A DNA stretch of 5,461 nucleotides from an uncultured Oscillospiraceae bacterium (GTDB taxonomy: Bacteria > Bacillota > Clostridia > Oscillospirales > Acutalibacteraceae). The DNA lies in NCBI GenBank assembly GCA_905200265.1, contig CAJKJS010000117.1:1-5461 (forward strand), in the 5' to 3' direction. The first letter of the stretch is position 1; every line of letters starts with the position of its first letter. Shown here piece by piece: positions 1 through 5,383 of the stretch. The position numbers and the translations under genes are program-made. Below the pieces are notes generated by a model. The model did no database searches. It saw nothing but the letters and a program-made list of their open reading frames with translations, and was not told the DNA's origin.

Positions 1-783
1 GGAAGCGACGGAGAAGTACTTCTTGCCATTCTCAATGGCCCACTTCTTGTAGGTACCGGCTACCAGGTGCTGGAAGCGGGTGGGGTTGGTGGAGTTACCG
101 GTGATGGACACGTCCACGCCTTCATGCTGCATGATCGCTACGCCTTCCAGAACGTCGTTGGCACCATAGCATTTAACAGCCGCGCGTTCGCCGTCGGAGA
201 AGGGACGTTCTTCAACAACTTTCAGTTCGCCGTTGAAGAAGTTGTATTCCGTCTTCACATAGGTGAAGCCGTTGATCCGGGAGATGATATAAGCAGCATC
301 TTTGCCCAGACCGTTGAGGATGATGCGCAGCGGTTCTTTACGGGCGCGGTTAGCCGTACGGGCAATACCGATGGCGCCTTCAGCGGCCGCAAAGGATTCG
401 TGACCAGCCAGGAACGCAAAGCACTTGGTTTCGTCACGCAGCAGCATGGCGCCCAGGTTGCCGTGGCCCAGACCTACTTTACGCTGTTCGGCTACAGAGC
501 CGGGTACGCAGAAAGCTTCCAGACCGATGCCGATAGCTTCGGCAGCTTCGGAAGCGCTCTTTACGCCTTTTTTCAGCGCTACGGCGCAGCCCAGAGTGTA
601 GGCCCAGCCGGCGTTTTCAAAAGCGATGGGCTGTACGCCCTTGACGATATCATAGGGGTTGAAACCCTTGCTTACGCAAAGGTCGCGCGCCTCTTCGAGA
701 CTGGCAAGGCCATACTCGGCAAGACACTTCTCGATTTTAGGCATTCTTCTCTCTTTGCCTTCAAACATGACTTCATTCGCCAT
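1..783 (-). CDS. GGGtGRT-family protein (3' end outside window)
   Basis: Reading the minus strand from the ATG at 783 gives 261 uninterrupted codons to the window edge, beginning MANEVMFEGKERRMPKIEKC. I recognise this as the GGGtGRT family, conserved proteins of about 330 residues named after a Gly-rich motif. The visible part ends YFSVAS, which in family members, as I recall them, directly precedes the GGGTGRT motif; the motif and about 70 C-terminal residues should therefore lie just left of base 1. There is no signal peptide or membrane segment, so it is probably cytoplasmic. Cysteines occur at residues 20, 36, 66, 92, 121 and 205. A Gly-rich stretch (GLGHGNLGAMLLRDETKC) spans about residues 104-121. 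It follows the IscU-like gene by 32 bases, with its own strong ribosome binding site, so the two are almost certainly co-transcribed. Codon choice is strongly biased toward a few codons, suggesting high expression. The biochemical function is not established; a role linked to Fe-S or redox metabolism is inferred from the partner gene. Family assignment is confident, function is not. Confidence 0.9.
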   Translation of the reverse strand, partial: MANEVMFEGKERRMPKIEKCLAEYGLASLEEARDLCVSKGFNPYDIVKGVQPIAFENAGWAYTLGCAVALKKGVKSASEAAEAIGIGLEAFCVPGSVAEQRKVGLGHGNLGAMLLRDETKCFAFLAGHESFAAAEGAIGIARTANRARKEPLRIILNGLGKDAAYIISRINGFTYVKTEYNFFNGELKVVEERPFSDGERAAVKCYGANDVLEGVAIMQHEGVDVSITGNSTNPTRFQHLVAGTYKKWAIENGKKYFSVAS

Positions 784-792
784 TTCTATTTG

Positions 793-800
793 TCCTCCTT
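793..800 (-). promoter_or_regulatory. Ribosome binding site of the GGGtGRT gene
   Basis: The minus strand reads AAGGAGGA, followed by a 9-base spacer and the ATG at 783. This near-perfect Shine-Dalgarno fixes the start of the GGGtGRT gene and lies in the 32-base gap after the IscU-like gene's stop codon. Confidence 0.85.
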
Positions 801-815
801 CAGATGGTCTTTTTC

Positions 816-1508
816 TTAGTCTTCGCGGGGATCGATATACTTGGCAGCATTATCGAAGCGGCCATACTGACCGATGTTCTTCTTGTATGCTTCGTCGGGA
901 GAAACACCGTGACGGATGTCTTCCAGCATCTTGCCCAGCTTTACAAACTGATAGCCGCACACTTCGTCGTTTTCATCCAGAGCCATCTTCAGAACATAGC
1001 CTTCGGCCATTTCCATATAGCGCACGCCCTTGAGGCCCGTGCTGTACATGGTGCCGACCTGCGAACGCAGGCCCTTGCCCAGGTCGTCCAGACCGGAGCC
1101 GATGGGCAGCCCGTCTTCGGAGAAAGCCGTCTGGCTGCGGCCATAGGCCAGCTGCTTGAAGATTTCACGCATGGCAACGTTGATGGCGTCGCACACCAGG
1201 TCGGTGTTCAGGCATTCCAGCAGCGTTTTGCCGGGCAGGATTTCCGCGGCCATAGCAGCGGAATGGGTCATGCCGGAGCAGCCCAGGGTTTCTACCAGCG
1301 CTTCCTGCACAATACCTTCTTTTACGTTCAGGGTCAGCTTGCAAGCGCCCTGCTGAGGAGCACACCAGCCGACACCGTGGGACAGGCCGGAAATGTCCTT
1401 AATTTCATAGGACTGAATCCATTTGCCTTCTTCCGGGATCGGGGCGGGGCCGTGGTGCGGGCCCTTGGTTACCGTACACATGTTTTCCACTTTAGCGGAA
1501 TAATTCAT
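816..1508 (-). CDS. IscU/NifU-like iron-sulfur cluster assembly scaffold protein
   Basis: This 230-residue soluble protein resembles the IscU/NifU N-terminal scaffold fold, on which Fe-S clusters are built before transfer to client proteins. Residues about 40-115 carry the scaffold-like core. G45-V-G-W-C49-A-P-Q-Q-G-A-C56-K-L matches the first cysteine loop of IscU, and L75-G-C77-S-G-M matches the second (GC) motif. Further cysteines are at 11, 99, 106 and 184. The usual CGD tripeptide of IscU is not seen: C56 is followed by Lys-Leu, so the conserved Asp is missing. The C-terminal half (about 120-230) is an extension beyond a classical IscU of roughly 130 residues. The start at 1508 (MNYSAKVENMC) is chosen because AAAGGAGT lies 6 bases upstream. 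The longer reading from 1556 adds 16 residues, has no such site and would begin at about the predicted transcription start. It is the promoter-proximal gene of an operon with the GGGtGRT protein, a recurring pairing in anaerobic Firmicutes. Scaffold activity is inferred from similarity and could have diverged. Confidence 0.88.
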   Translation of the reverse strand: MNYSAKVENMCTVTKGPHHGPAPIPEEGKWIQSYEIKDISGLSHGVGWCAPQQGACKLTLNVKEGIVQEALVETLGCSGMTHSAAMAAEILPGKTLLECLNTDLVCDAINVAMREIFKQLAYGRSQTAFSEDGLPIGSGLDDLGKGLRSQVGTMYSTGLKGVRYMEMAEGYVLKMALDENDEVCGYQFVKLGKMLEDIRHGVSPDEAYKKNIGQYGRFDNAAKYIDPRED

Positions 1509-1514
1509 ATTGGT

Positions 1515-1522
1515 ACTCCTTT
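1515..1522 (-). promoter_or_regulatory. Ribosome binding site of the IscU-like gene
   Basis: The minus strand reads AAAGGAGT, then 6 bases, then the ATG at 1508. It decides the start in favour of the 230-residue product over the upstream in-frame ATG at 1556. Confidence 0.8.
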
Positions 1523-1561
1523 CGGTTTTTTGATGCGATTGGCCTATGCCGTACAAGTTTT

Positions 1562-1589
1562 ATTATACCATTTTTTGCGGTATTGGCAA
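1562..1589 (-). promoter_or_regulatory. Sigma-A-type promoter for the IscU-like/GGGtGRT operon
   Basis: On the minus strand, TTGCCA (1589-1584) is followed after 16 bases by a perfect TATAAT (1567-1562). The predicted transcription start is near 1555, giving a leader of about 47 bases before the ATG at 1508. The hexamers are close to the housekeeping consensus and the position fits the operon. The spacer is A-rich on the transcribed strand. This is a sequence-based call only. Confidence 0.8.
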
Positions 1590-1601
1590 GGTTTTTCACA
1601 C

Positions 1602-1618
1602 AAATTGCGGCGCAATTT
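1602..1618. promoter_or_regulatory. 17-bp palindrome upstream of the operon promoter (possible operator)
   Basis: AAATTGCG-G-CGCAATTT is a perfect 8+1+8 palindrome. It starts 13 bases upstream of the minus-strand -35 hexamer, so it sits about 47-63 bases upstream of the predicted transcription start. That is a usual place for an activator or dimeric regulator site. A single-base centre makes it a poor RNA hairpin, which favours a DNA-binding site. It does not match a regulator consensus that I can name with confidence. Confidence 0.45.
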
Positions 1619-1710
1619 TCGACGTTGCCGGGTACCGGGGGGAGCATACGGGAAAAATAAGGACGCTTTTTTTCGCAAATCCTGTCCTTTTCTTTTCGGT
1701 TTCCCGGCGC

Positions 1711-1716
1711 TATAAT
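1711..1716 (+). promoter_or_regulatory. Possible -10 element for the rhamnosidase gene
   Basis: A perfect TATAAT lies 72 bases upstream of the rhamnosidase ATG, giving a predicted leader of about 66 bases. The -35 region is poor: at a 17-base spacing the hexamer is TTTTCT (1688-1693), in a pyrimidine-rich run. There is no TG extension. If used, the promoter probably needs an activator, which would suit a sugar-inducible gene, but that is inference. Confidence 0.4.
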
Positions 1717-1721
1717 GAAAG

Positions 1722-1744
1722 AAAAAAGGCCCCGCCCGGCGGGG
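1722..1744 (-). terminator. Rho-independent-type terminator on the minus strand, inside the divergent region
   Basis: On the minus strand, CCCCGCCGGGCGGGG (1744-1730) can form a 6-bp all-GC stem with a CGG loop, followed by CC and TTTTTT (1727-1722). The T-tract exists only on the minus strand, so it points leftward. It would stop transcription coming antisense out of the rhamnosidase gene before the IscU-like promoter. No minus-strand gene is present just upstream of it. In the plus direction the same hairpin would lie in the 5' leader of the rhamnosidase mRNA, without a U-tract. Confidence 0.5.
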
Positions 1745-1774
1745 ATGGCGCATCACATGGATCGAGCGCCGGCA

Positions 1775-1780
1775 GGGAGG
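1775..1780 (+). promoter_or_regulatory. Ribosome binding site of the rhamnosidase gene
   Basis: GGGAGG lies 8 bases before the ATG at 1789. It decides the start, because the open frame continues upstream to 1546 with no comparable site and no homology in the extra residues. Confidence 0.75.
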
Positions 1781-1788
1781 CAGAAACG

Positions 1789-4482
1789 ATGAATATCATT
1801 GAGTGTAAAGTAAACCGAATCAAAAATCCCCTTGGCTTTTTGCTTACGGAACCGTCCCTTTCGTGGAAAGTGGTAGGCAGCGCGGGCAAGCGGGCCGAAA
1901 AAGTACGGGTTATGGTGGCGCTGGACGAAGCGTTTACGAAGGTATGCTATGATTCCGGCGAAAAATCCGGCGAGGATGTGCAGGCCGTTGATTTCCCGCT
2001 GCTCCTTACGCTTTCGCCCCGCACCCGGTACTGGTGGCGGGTGTGGGTGCGTTCCGACGCGGGCGAAGAGGCCGTGAGCACCCCTGCGTGGTTTGAAACC
2101 GGCAAAATGGACGAACCGTTTGCCGGGCACTTTATTACTCCCACACTGGAAAAAGACGTGCACCCGCTTTTGCGCCGCACGTTTACGTTGCCGTCGGCCC
2201 CGAAAAGCGCCCGGCTGTATGCGACGGGCCTGGGGGTGTACCAGTTCTGGGTGAACGGGCAAAAGGGCAGCGGGGAAGCCATGGCACCGGGCTGTACGGC
2301 GTATGACAAATGGATTCAGTACCAGACGTATGACATCACCTCCCTTTTGCACGAAGGGGCCAACACCCTGGGGGTTATGTTGGGCAACGGTTGGGCCCGG
2401 GGACGCTTTGGCTTTGACGGAAAAGCCGGGAATTTTGAAACTGGCGACCGTGGCGCGCCGATTGACATGTTTGCCGATCGGTTCTGGTTTTTAGGGGAAA
2501 TGCGCGTACAGTGTGAAGACGGCAGCGAAGTGGTACTGGGTACCGACGAAAGCTGGCAGTGCGCGCCTTCGCCGGTGACGTTTTCCAGCATTTACGACGG
2601 GGAACGGTACGAACAGGGCCGGGAAATTCCCCACTGGGCTGAACCGGAGGGGGACACGGCCTTCCAGTACGCGCCGGTCACCGTGGGCCAGCCCGCCATT
2701 GGCCAGCTAACGGCCCGCATGAGCGTACCGGTCGTGGAAAAGCACACGCTGCATCCCACCCTGATTCGCACGCCTCGGGGCGAAACGGTGCTGGATATGG
2801 GACAGAATATCACCGGGTCCTTCCGCTTTCAGGCGGATTTACCCGCGGGCACGAAAATTCGCCTGCAGGTGGGCGAACTGCTGCAGGACGGTTGTTTCTA
2901 CCGGGATAACCTGCGCAGTGCGTTAGCGGAATACCGCTTTATATCCGCCGGGCGCCCGGCGGTGGTAGAACCGCTGTTCACATTTTATGGGTACCGGTAT
3001 ATCAACGTAACCGGTTGGCCGGGAGAGGTGGACCCCGCGGCGTTTGAAGGCGTATCCCTGTACACGGATCTGCCTCGTACGGGCTGGCTGGAAACAGGCA
3101 ACGACAAAGTCAACCGCCTGTTCGAAAACGCGCTGTGGAGCCAGCGGGACAATTTCCTGGATGTGCCCACCGATTGCCCCCAGCGGGACGAACGCATGGG
3201 CTGGACGGGGGACGCCCAGGTGTTTATTTCCACCGCGTGCTTTAACATGGATTGTGCACCGCTGTATGATAAATACTGCCGCGATTTGCGGGAGGAACAG
3301 CGGGTGCGCCGCGGCGCGGTACCGTTTGTAGCACCCGTGATTCAGCTGCAATTTGACGATGGAGGCAGTGGGCAGGAAGGCGCCTGCGGCTGGGCCGATG
3401 CAGGCACCGTGGTGCCGTGGATGCGGTTCCTGTATAACGGCGGGAAGGAAGCGTTACGCCGGGCGTACCCGGGCATGAAGGCGTGGGCCGACTGGGTGTA
3501 CAACGAAGACAAATCCACTGGCAACACCCGGCTGTGGCAGGCCGTAAAATTCCACTTTGGCGACTGGCTGGCGCTGGATGGGCCCCAGTCAGGCTTTGAT
3601 CCGGAAGCCGTCATGGGTGGCACAGACATGACATTTTTGTGTTCGGTGTATTACTTCTATTCCACCACCCTGACAGCCAAAGCGGCGGATGTGCTGGGGT
3701 TGACGGAAGACAAAGAACGCTATACGGCCCGAGCCGGGGAGATCTTGTCGGCCATTCGTCGGGAATACTACACCCCCGGCGGACGCCTGGCCGCCGATAC
3801 CCAGACGGGACTGGTGCTATCGCTGTTCTTTGGCATTTGCCCGCCCGAATTCCGGCAAAAGACCACGGCCCGCCTGATGGAAAAACTGAAAGAAAACAAC
3901 ATGAAGCTGAAAACCGGCTTTTTGGGCACGCCGTACCTGTGCCGCGCCCTGTCCGAAAATGGGGAAAATGAAGCGGCGTACACACTGCTGCTGGATGAAA
4001 AGGCCCCGGGCTGGTTGTATGAAGTGAACCTGGGAGCCACCACCATTTGGGAAAGGTGGAACTCGGTATTGCCCGACGGTACCATCAGTGGAACGGGCAT
4101 GAACTCCATGAACCACTACGCCTATGGCTCTATTGTGGAATGGATGTACCGCCATATGTGCGGCCTGCGGCCCAGCGAAAAAGGCCCTGGCTTTACTCAT
4201 GTTCAACTGTATCCTCAACCTGACCGCCGCATGCAACATGCCAGAGCCCGGGTGAATACCGCAGCCGGTTGGTATGAAAGCGGTTGGCAAGCAGAAGAGA
4301 CCGGATTTTCGTACGATTTCACGGTGCCCTTTGGTGCCCAGGCGGATTTGTTCCTGCCCGGTGCAGACCTTTCGGCCCTGACGGTGAACGGAATCCCGGT
4401 CACGGAAGCAAACCTGCAGGCCCGACAGGAAGAAAACGGCGTATCGGCCATACTAAAAGCGGGTTCGTATCATTTCGTATAA
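1789..4482 (+). CDS. Alpha-L-rhamnosidase, glycoside hydrolase family 78
   Basis: This 897-residue enzyme should hydrolyse terminal alpha-L-rhamnose from rhamnosides such as flavonoid glycosides, saponins or rhamnose-bearing polysaccharides, by the inverting GH78 mechanism. The domain order is the family's usual one. An Fn3-like module (about 1-105, ending WFETG) comes first, then an N-terminal beta-sandwich (about 120-285) with YATGLGVYQFWVNG and LGNGW at 198-202. A concanavalin-like domain (about 300-400) with LDMGQNITG at 335-343 follows, then the catalytic (alpha/alpha)6 barrel (about 415-775) and a C-terminal beta-sandwich. Catalytic-region hallmarks are intact: DVPTDCPQRDERMGWTGD at 458-475, with E468 the likely general acid and D462, D467 and D475 acidic partners. 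CGWADAG is at 533-539, HFGDWLALD at 589-597, GGTD at 610-613, ATTIWERW at 750-757 with E755 the likely general base, and NHYAYG at 775-780. There is no signal peptide, so it probably acts on substrate taken into the cell. No transporter, regulator or rhamnose catabolic gene is adjacent. The true substrate cannot be read from sequence. Confidence 0.95.
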   Translation: MNIIECKVNRIKNPLGFLLTEPSLSWKVVGSAGKRAEKVRVMVALDEAFTKVCYDSGEKSGEDVQAVDFPLLLTLSPRTRYWWRVWVRSDAGEEAVSTPAWFETGKMDEPFAGHFITPTLEKDVHPLLRRTFTLPSAPKSARLYATGLGVYQFWVNGQKGSGEAMAPGCTAYDKWIQYQTYDITSLLHEGANTLGVMLGNGWARGRFGFDGKAGNFETGDRGAPIDMFADRFWFLGEMRVQCEDGSEVVLGTDESWQCAPSPVTFSSIYDGERYEQGREIPHWAEPEGDTAFQYAPVTVGQPAIGQLTARMSVPVVEKHTLHPTLIRTPRGETVLDMGQNITGSFRFQADLPAGTKIRLQVGELLQDGCFYRDNLRSALAEYRFISAGRPAVVEPLFTFYGYRYINVTGWPGEVDPAAFEGVSLYTDLPRTGWLETGNDKVNRLFENALWSQRDNFLDVPTDCPQRDERMGWTGDAQVFISTACFNMDCAPLYDKYCRDLREEQRVRRGAVPFVAPVIQLQFDDGGSGQEGACGWADAGTVVPWMRFLYNGGKEALRRAYPGMKAWADWVYNEDKSTGNTRLWQAVKFHFGDWLALDGPQSGFDPEAVMGGTDMTFLCSVYYFYSTTLTAKAADVLGLTEDKERYTARAGEILSAIRREYYTPGGRLAADTQTGLVLSLFFGICPPEFRQKTTARLMEKLKENNMKLKTGFLGTPYLCRALSENGENEAAYTLLLDEKAPGWLYEVNLGATTIWERWNSVLPDGTISGTGMNSMNHYAYGSIVEWMYRHMCGLRPSEKGPGFTHVQLYPQPDRRMQHARARVNTAAGWYESGWQAEETGFSYDFTVPFGAQADLFLPGADLSALTVNGIPVTEANLQARQEENGVSAILKAGSYHFV
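4449..4455 (+). promoter_or_regulatory. Candidate sigma-G/sigma-F -10 element within the end of the rhamnosidase gene
   Basis: CATACTA matches the forespore sigma-G/sigma-F -10 consensus and lies 100 bases upstream of the spoVAE start, inside the last codons of the rhamnosidase. A -35 of the GHATR type at 17-18 bases upstream is not convincing; the nearest similar string, GAAGA at 4429-4433, leaves only 15 bases. It is reported because spoVA genes are forespore-expressed under sigma-G in Bacillus. It could equally be chance. Confidence 0.25.
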
Positions 4483-4495
4483 CGAAAATACGCAT

Positions 4496-4551
4496 AAAGG
4501 CTCTCTTTTTTCGGAATCCTAAGAAGGAATCTTACAAAAAAGGGAGCCTTT
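4496..4551 (+). terminator. Long inverted repeat: likely rhamnosidase terminator overlapping the spoVAE ribosome binding site
   Basis: AAAGGCTCTCTTTTTT (4496-4511) pairs with AAAAAAGGGAGCCTTT (4536-4551) over 16 positions, with one U-G wobble. The 24-base loop can form an inner TAAGA/TCTTA hairpin (4520-4534). The GC-rich core followed by TTTT fits an intrinsic terminator for the rhamnosidase, whose stop is 13 bases upstream. The A/T-rich arms would let it work in both directions. Its right arm contains the spoVAE Shine-Dalgarno, and it ends 3 bases before that gene's ATG. Confidence 0.75.
4541..4546 (+). promoter_or_regulatory. spoVAE ribosome binding site, sequestered in the hairpin
   Basis: AGGGAG lies 8 bases upstream of the ATG at 4555, a normal spacing. 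Every base of it is paired in the 4496-4551 inverted repeat, so transcripts that start upstream of the left arm would have it occluded. Confidence 0.65.
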
Positions 4552-4554
4552 TGT

Positions 4555-4911
4555 ATGCAATATCTCATGGCATTTCTGGTGGGCGGAGCCCTGTGCGGGG
4601 TGGGACAGATTTTGATTGACCGCACCAGTCTGACCCCGGCCAGAATTTTGACAGGGTATGTCACGGCGGGGGTACTTTTGACGGCGCTGGGGCTGTATGA
4701 CCCGCTAGTGGAGCTGGCCGGCTGCGGGGCGACGGTGCCACTGTGTGGTTTTGGCTATACCCTGGCGAAAGGCGTGGAAGAGGCAGTGGCTGCCGATGGC
4801 TTTTTTGGCGTGTTCGCTGGGGGAGGTACGGCCTGTGCCGCCGGGGTGGGGGCCGCCGTCTTTTTCGGCCTATTGGCGGCGCTGCTCAGTCAAAGCCGCG
4901 ACAAAAGCTGA
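4555..4911 (+). CDS. spoVAE: Stage V sporulation protein AE (SpoVAE)
   Basis: This 118-residue integral membrane protein matches SpoVAE along its whole length: MQYLMAFLVGGALCGVGQ at the N-terminus, LTPARILTGYV at about 26-36, GLYDPLVELAGCGATVPLCGFGYTLAKGVEEAV through the middle, and a Gly/Ala-rich C-terminal membrane segment. SpoVA proteins sit in the inner membrane of the forespore or spore and move Ca-dipicolinic acid into the developing spore and out during germination. Three hydrophobic stretches are visible, at about 3-21, 30-55 and 82-110. The usual family length is close to 116, so it is complete. The ATG at 4555 gives the family's typical start. In Bacillus and Clostridium this gene normally follows spoVAC and spoVAD. 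Here it stands alone between a rhamnosidase and a convergent acetyltransferase, so its partners must be elsewhere if the organism sporulates. Expression is probably forespore-specific, but only a weak promoter candidate is visible. Confidence 0.92.
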   Translation: MQYLMAFLVGGALCGVGQILIDRTSLTPARILTGYVTAGVLLTALGLYDPLVELAGCGATVPLCGFGYTLAKGVEEAVAADGFFGVFAGGGTACAAGVGAAVFFGLLAALLSQSRDKS

Positions 4912-4915
4912 TCCG

Positions 4916-4940
4916 TTACCGCGCTTTTTCCATGCGGTAA
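4916..4940. repeat. Small inverted repeat between the convergent spoVAE and acetyltransferase genes
   Basis: TTACCGC (4916-4922) and GCGGTAA (4934-4940) form a perfect 7-bp stem with an 11-base loop. The left arm contains the acetyltransferase stop codon and the repeat begins 4 bases after the spoVAE stop. There is no U-tract in either direction, so it is at best a weak transcription end or mRNA-stabilising hairpin shared by both genes. Confidence 0.25.
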
Positions 4941-5368
4941 TTCACAAGTTGTATACCATTTCGCACCGGGTGTTCTTCTTTTACCACCGTATAACCCAGC
5001 GCTTCGAACAGTGGCCGGGCTGCCCGGGAGGCGAATACCTGGTATCGTTCCGGTGCAACAGATTGTTCCAGTGCCTGAATCAGAGCTTTTCCCACACCAC
5101 GGCCCTGCCATTTTGGGTGGACATACAGCATATCAAGTAGGCCGTCGGGGTAGATATCGCCGAACCCGATGACATGGCCTTTCTCTTCGGCCACCAACAC
5201 CGGGTGTCCGGTGTAGCGTTGCTGCCATGCGGTGGCATCGGGTACGGCTGGGGCCCAGGCCTGTTGCTGGTTCGGGGGATACAGGGTAGGGTCGATCTGG
5301 TGGACGGCTTCATAGAAAAGCTGGGCGCAGGTGGCGGCGTCACCGGGGATAAAGGGGCGCAGATGCAT
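4916..5368 (-). CDS. GNAT-family N-acetyltransferase
   Basis: This 150-residue soluble protein would transfer an acetyl group from acetyl-CoA to an amine of an unknown substrate. The GNAT fold is visible in order. The beta1 start is LRPFIPGDAATCAQLFYEAV (3-22). VLVAEEKGHVIGFGDIYPDG (57-76) gives the beta2-beta4 hairpin. MLYVHPKWQGRGVGKALIQALE (80-101) is motif A, with the acetyl-CoA pyrophosphate-binding signature Q88-G-R-G-V-G93. FASRAARPLFEALGYTVVKEE gives motif B. The N-terminal part, including the HQIDPTLYPPNQQQAWAP stretch, resembles YafP-like acetyltransferases. The ATG at 5368 is supported by AGGAGGA 7 bases upstream. The length is normal. It is convergent with spoVAE, with 4 bases between stop codons. 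A strong hairpin stands just upstream, so it may depend on read-through from the gene to the right or on a promoter near the window edge. The substrate cannot be predicted; it could be a small molecule, a peptide or an antibiotic-like amine. Confidence 0.9.
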   Translation of the reverse strand: MHLRPFIPGDAATCAQLFYEAVHQIDPTLYPPNQQQAWAPAVPDATAWQQRYTGHPVLVAEEKGHVIGFGDIYPDGLLDMLYVHPKWQGRGVGKALIQALEQSVAPERYQVFASRAARPLFEALGYTVVKEEHPVRNGIQLVNYRMEKAR

Positions 5369-5375
5369 CGAACAT

Positions 5376-5382
5376 TCCTCCT
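5376..5382 (-). promoter_or_regulatory. Ribosome binding site of the GNAT gene
   Basis: The minus strand reads AGGAGGA, then 7 bases, then the ATG at 5368. A nearer ATG at 5375 is out of frame and overlaps this site, so it is not the start. Confidence 0.8.
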
Positions 5383-5383
5383 A

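Noticed and set aside
67..819. 250-codon plus-strand open frame
   Set aside because: It is the antisense shadow of the GGGtGRT gene, whose minus-strand translation matches a known family along its whole visible length. The plus-strand frame has no ribosome binding site and resembles nothing.
1509..1556. Upstream start for the IscU-like protein
   Set aside because: The extra 16 residues lie in the leader between the promoter and the good AAAGGAGT site, and the ATG at 1556 nearly coincides with the predicted transcription start.
1659..1689. AAGGAC/GTCCTT inverted repeat with T-rich flank
   Set aside because: It has a 6-bp stem with a 19-base loop, which is too weak to call a terminator or riboswitch.
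804..1715. 303-codon plus-strand open frame
   Set aside because: It is antisense to the IscU-like gene and its promoter region; its sequence has no recognisable family and it ends in intergenic DNA.
1546..1788. N-terminal extension of the rhamnosidase frame by 81 residues
   Set aside because: It runs through the divergent promoter region and hairpins, has no ribosome binding site at its ATG, and the GH78 Fn3-like module begins at 1789, where GGGAGG is properly spaced.
1753..2352. 199-codon minus-strand open frame
   Set aside because: It is antisense to the rhamnosidase in a GC-rich region where long shadow frames are expected; the protein has no recognisable domain. The same holds for the other minus-strand frames between 1947 and 4451.
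4513..4531. Two GGAATC direct repeats in the hairpin loop as tandem -35-like elements
   Set aside because: No acceptable -10 element follows at 16-18 bases from either copy, so an internal promoter in the loop is not supported.
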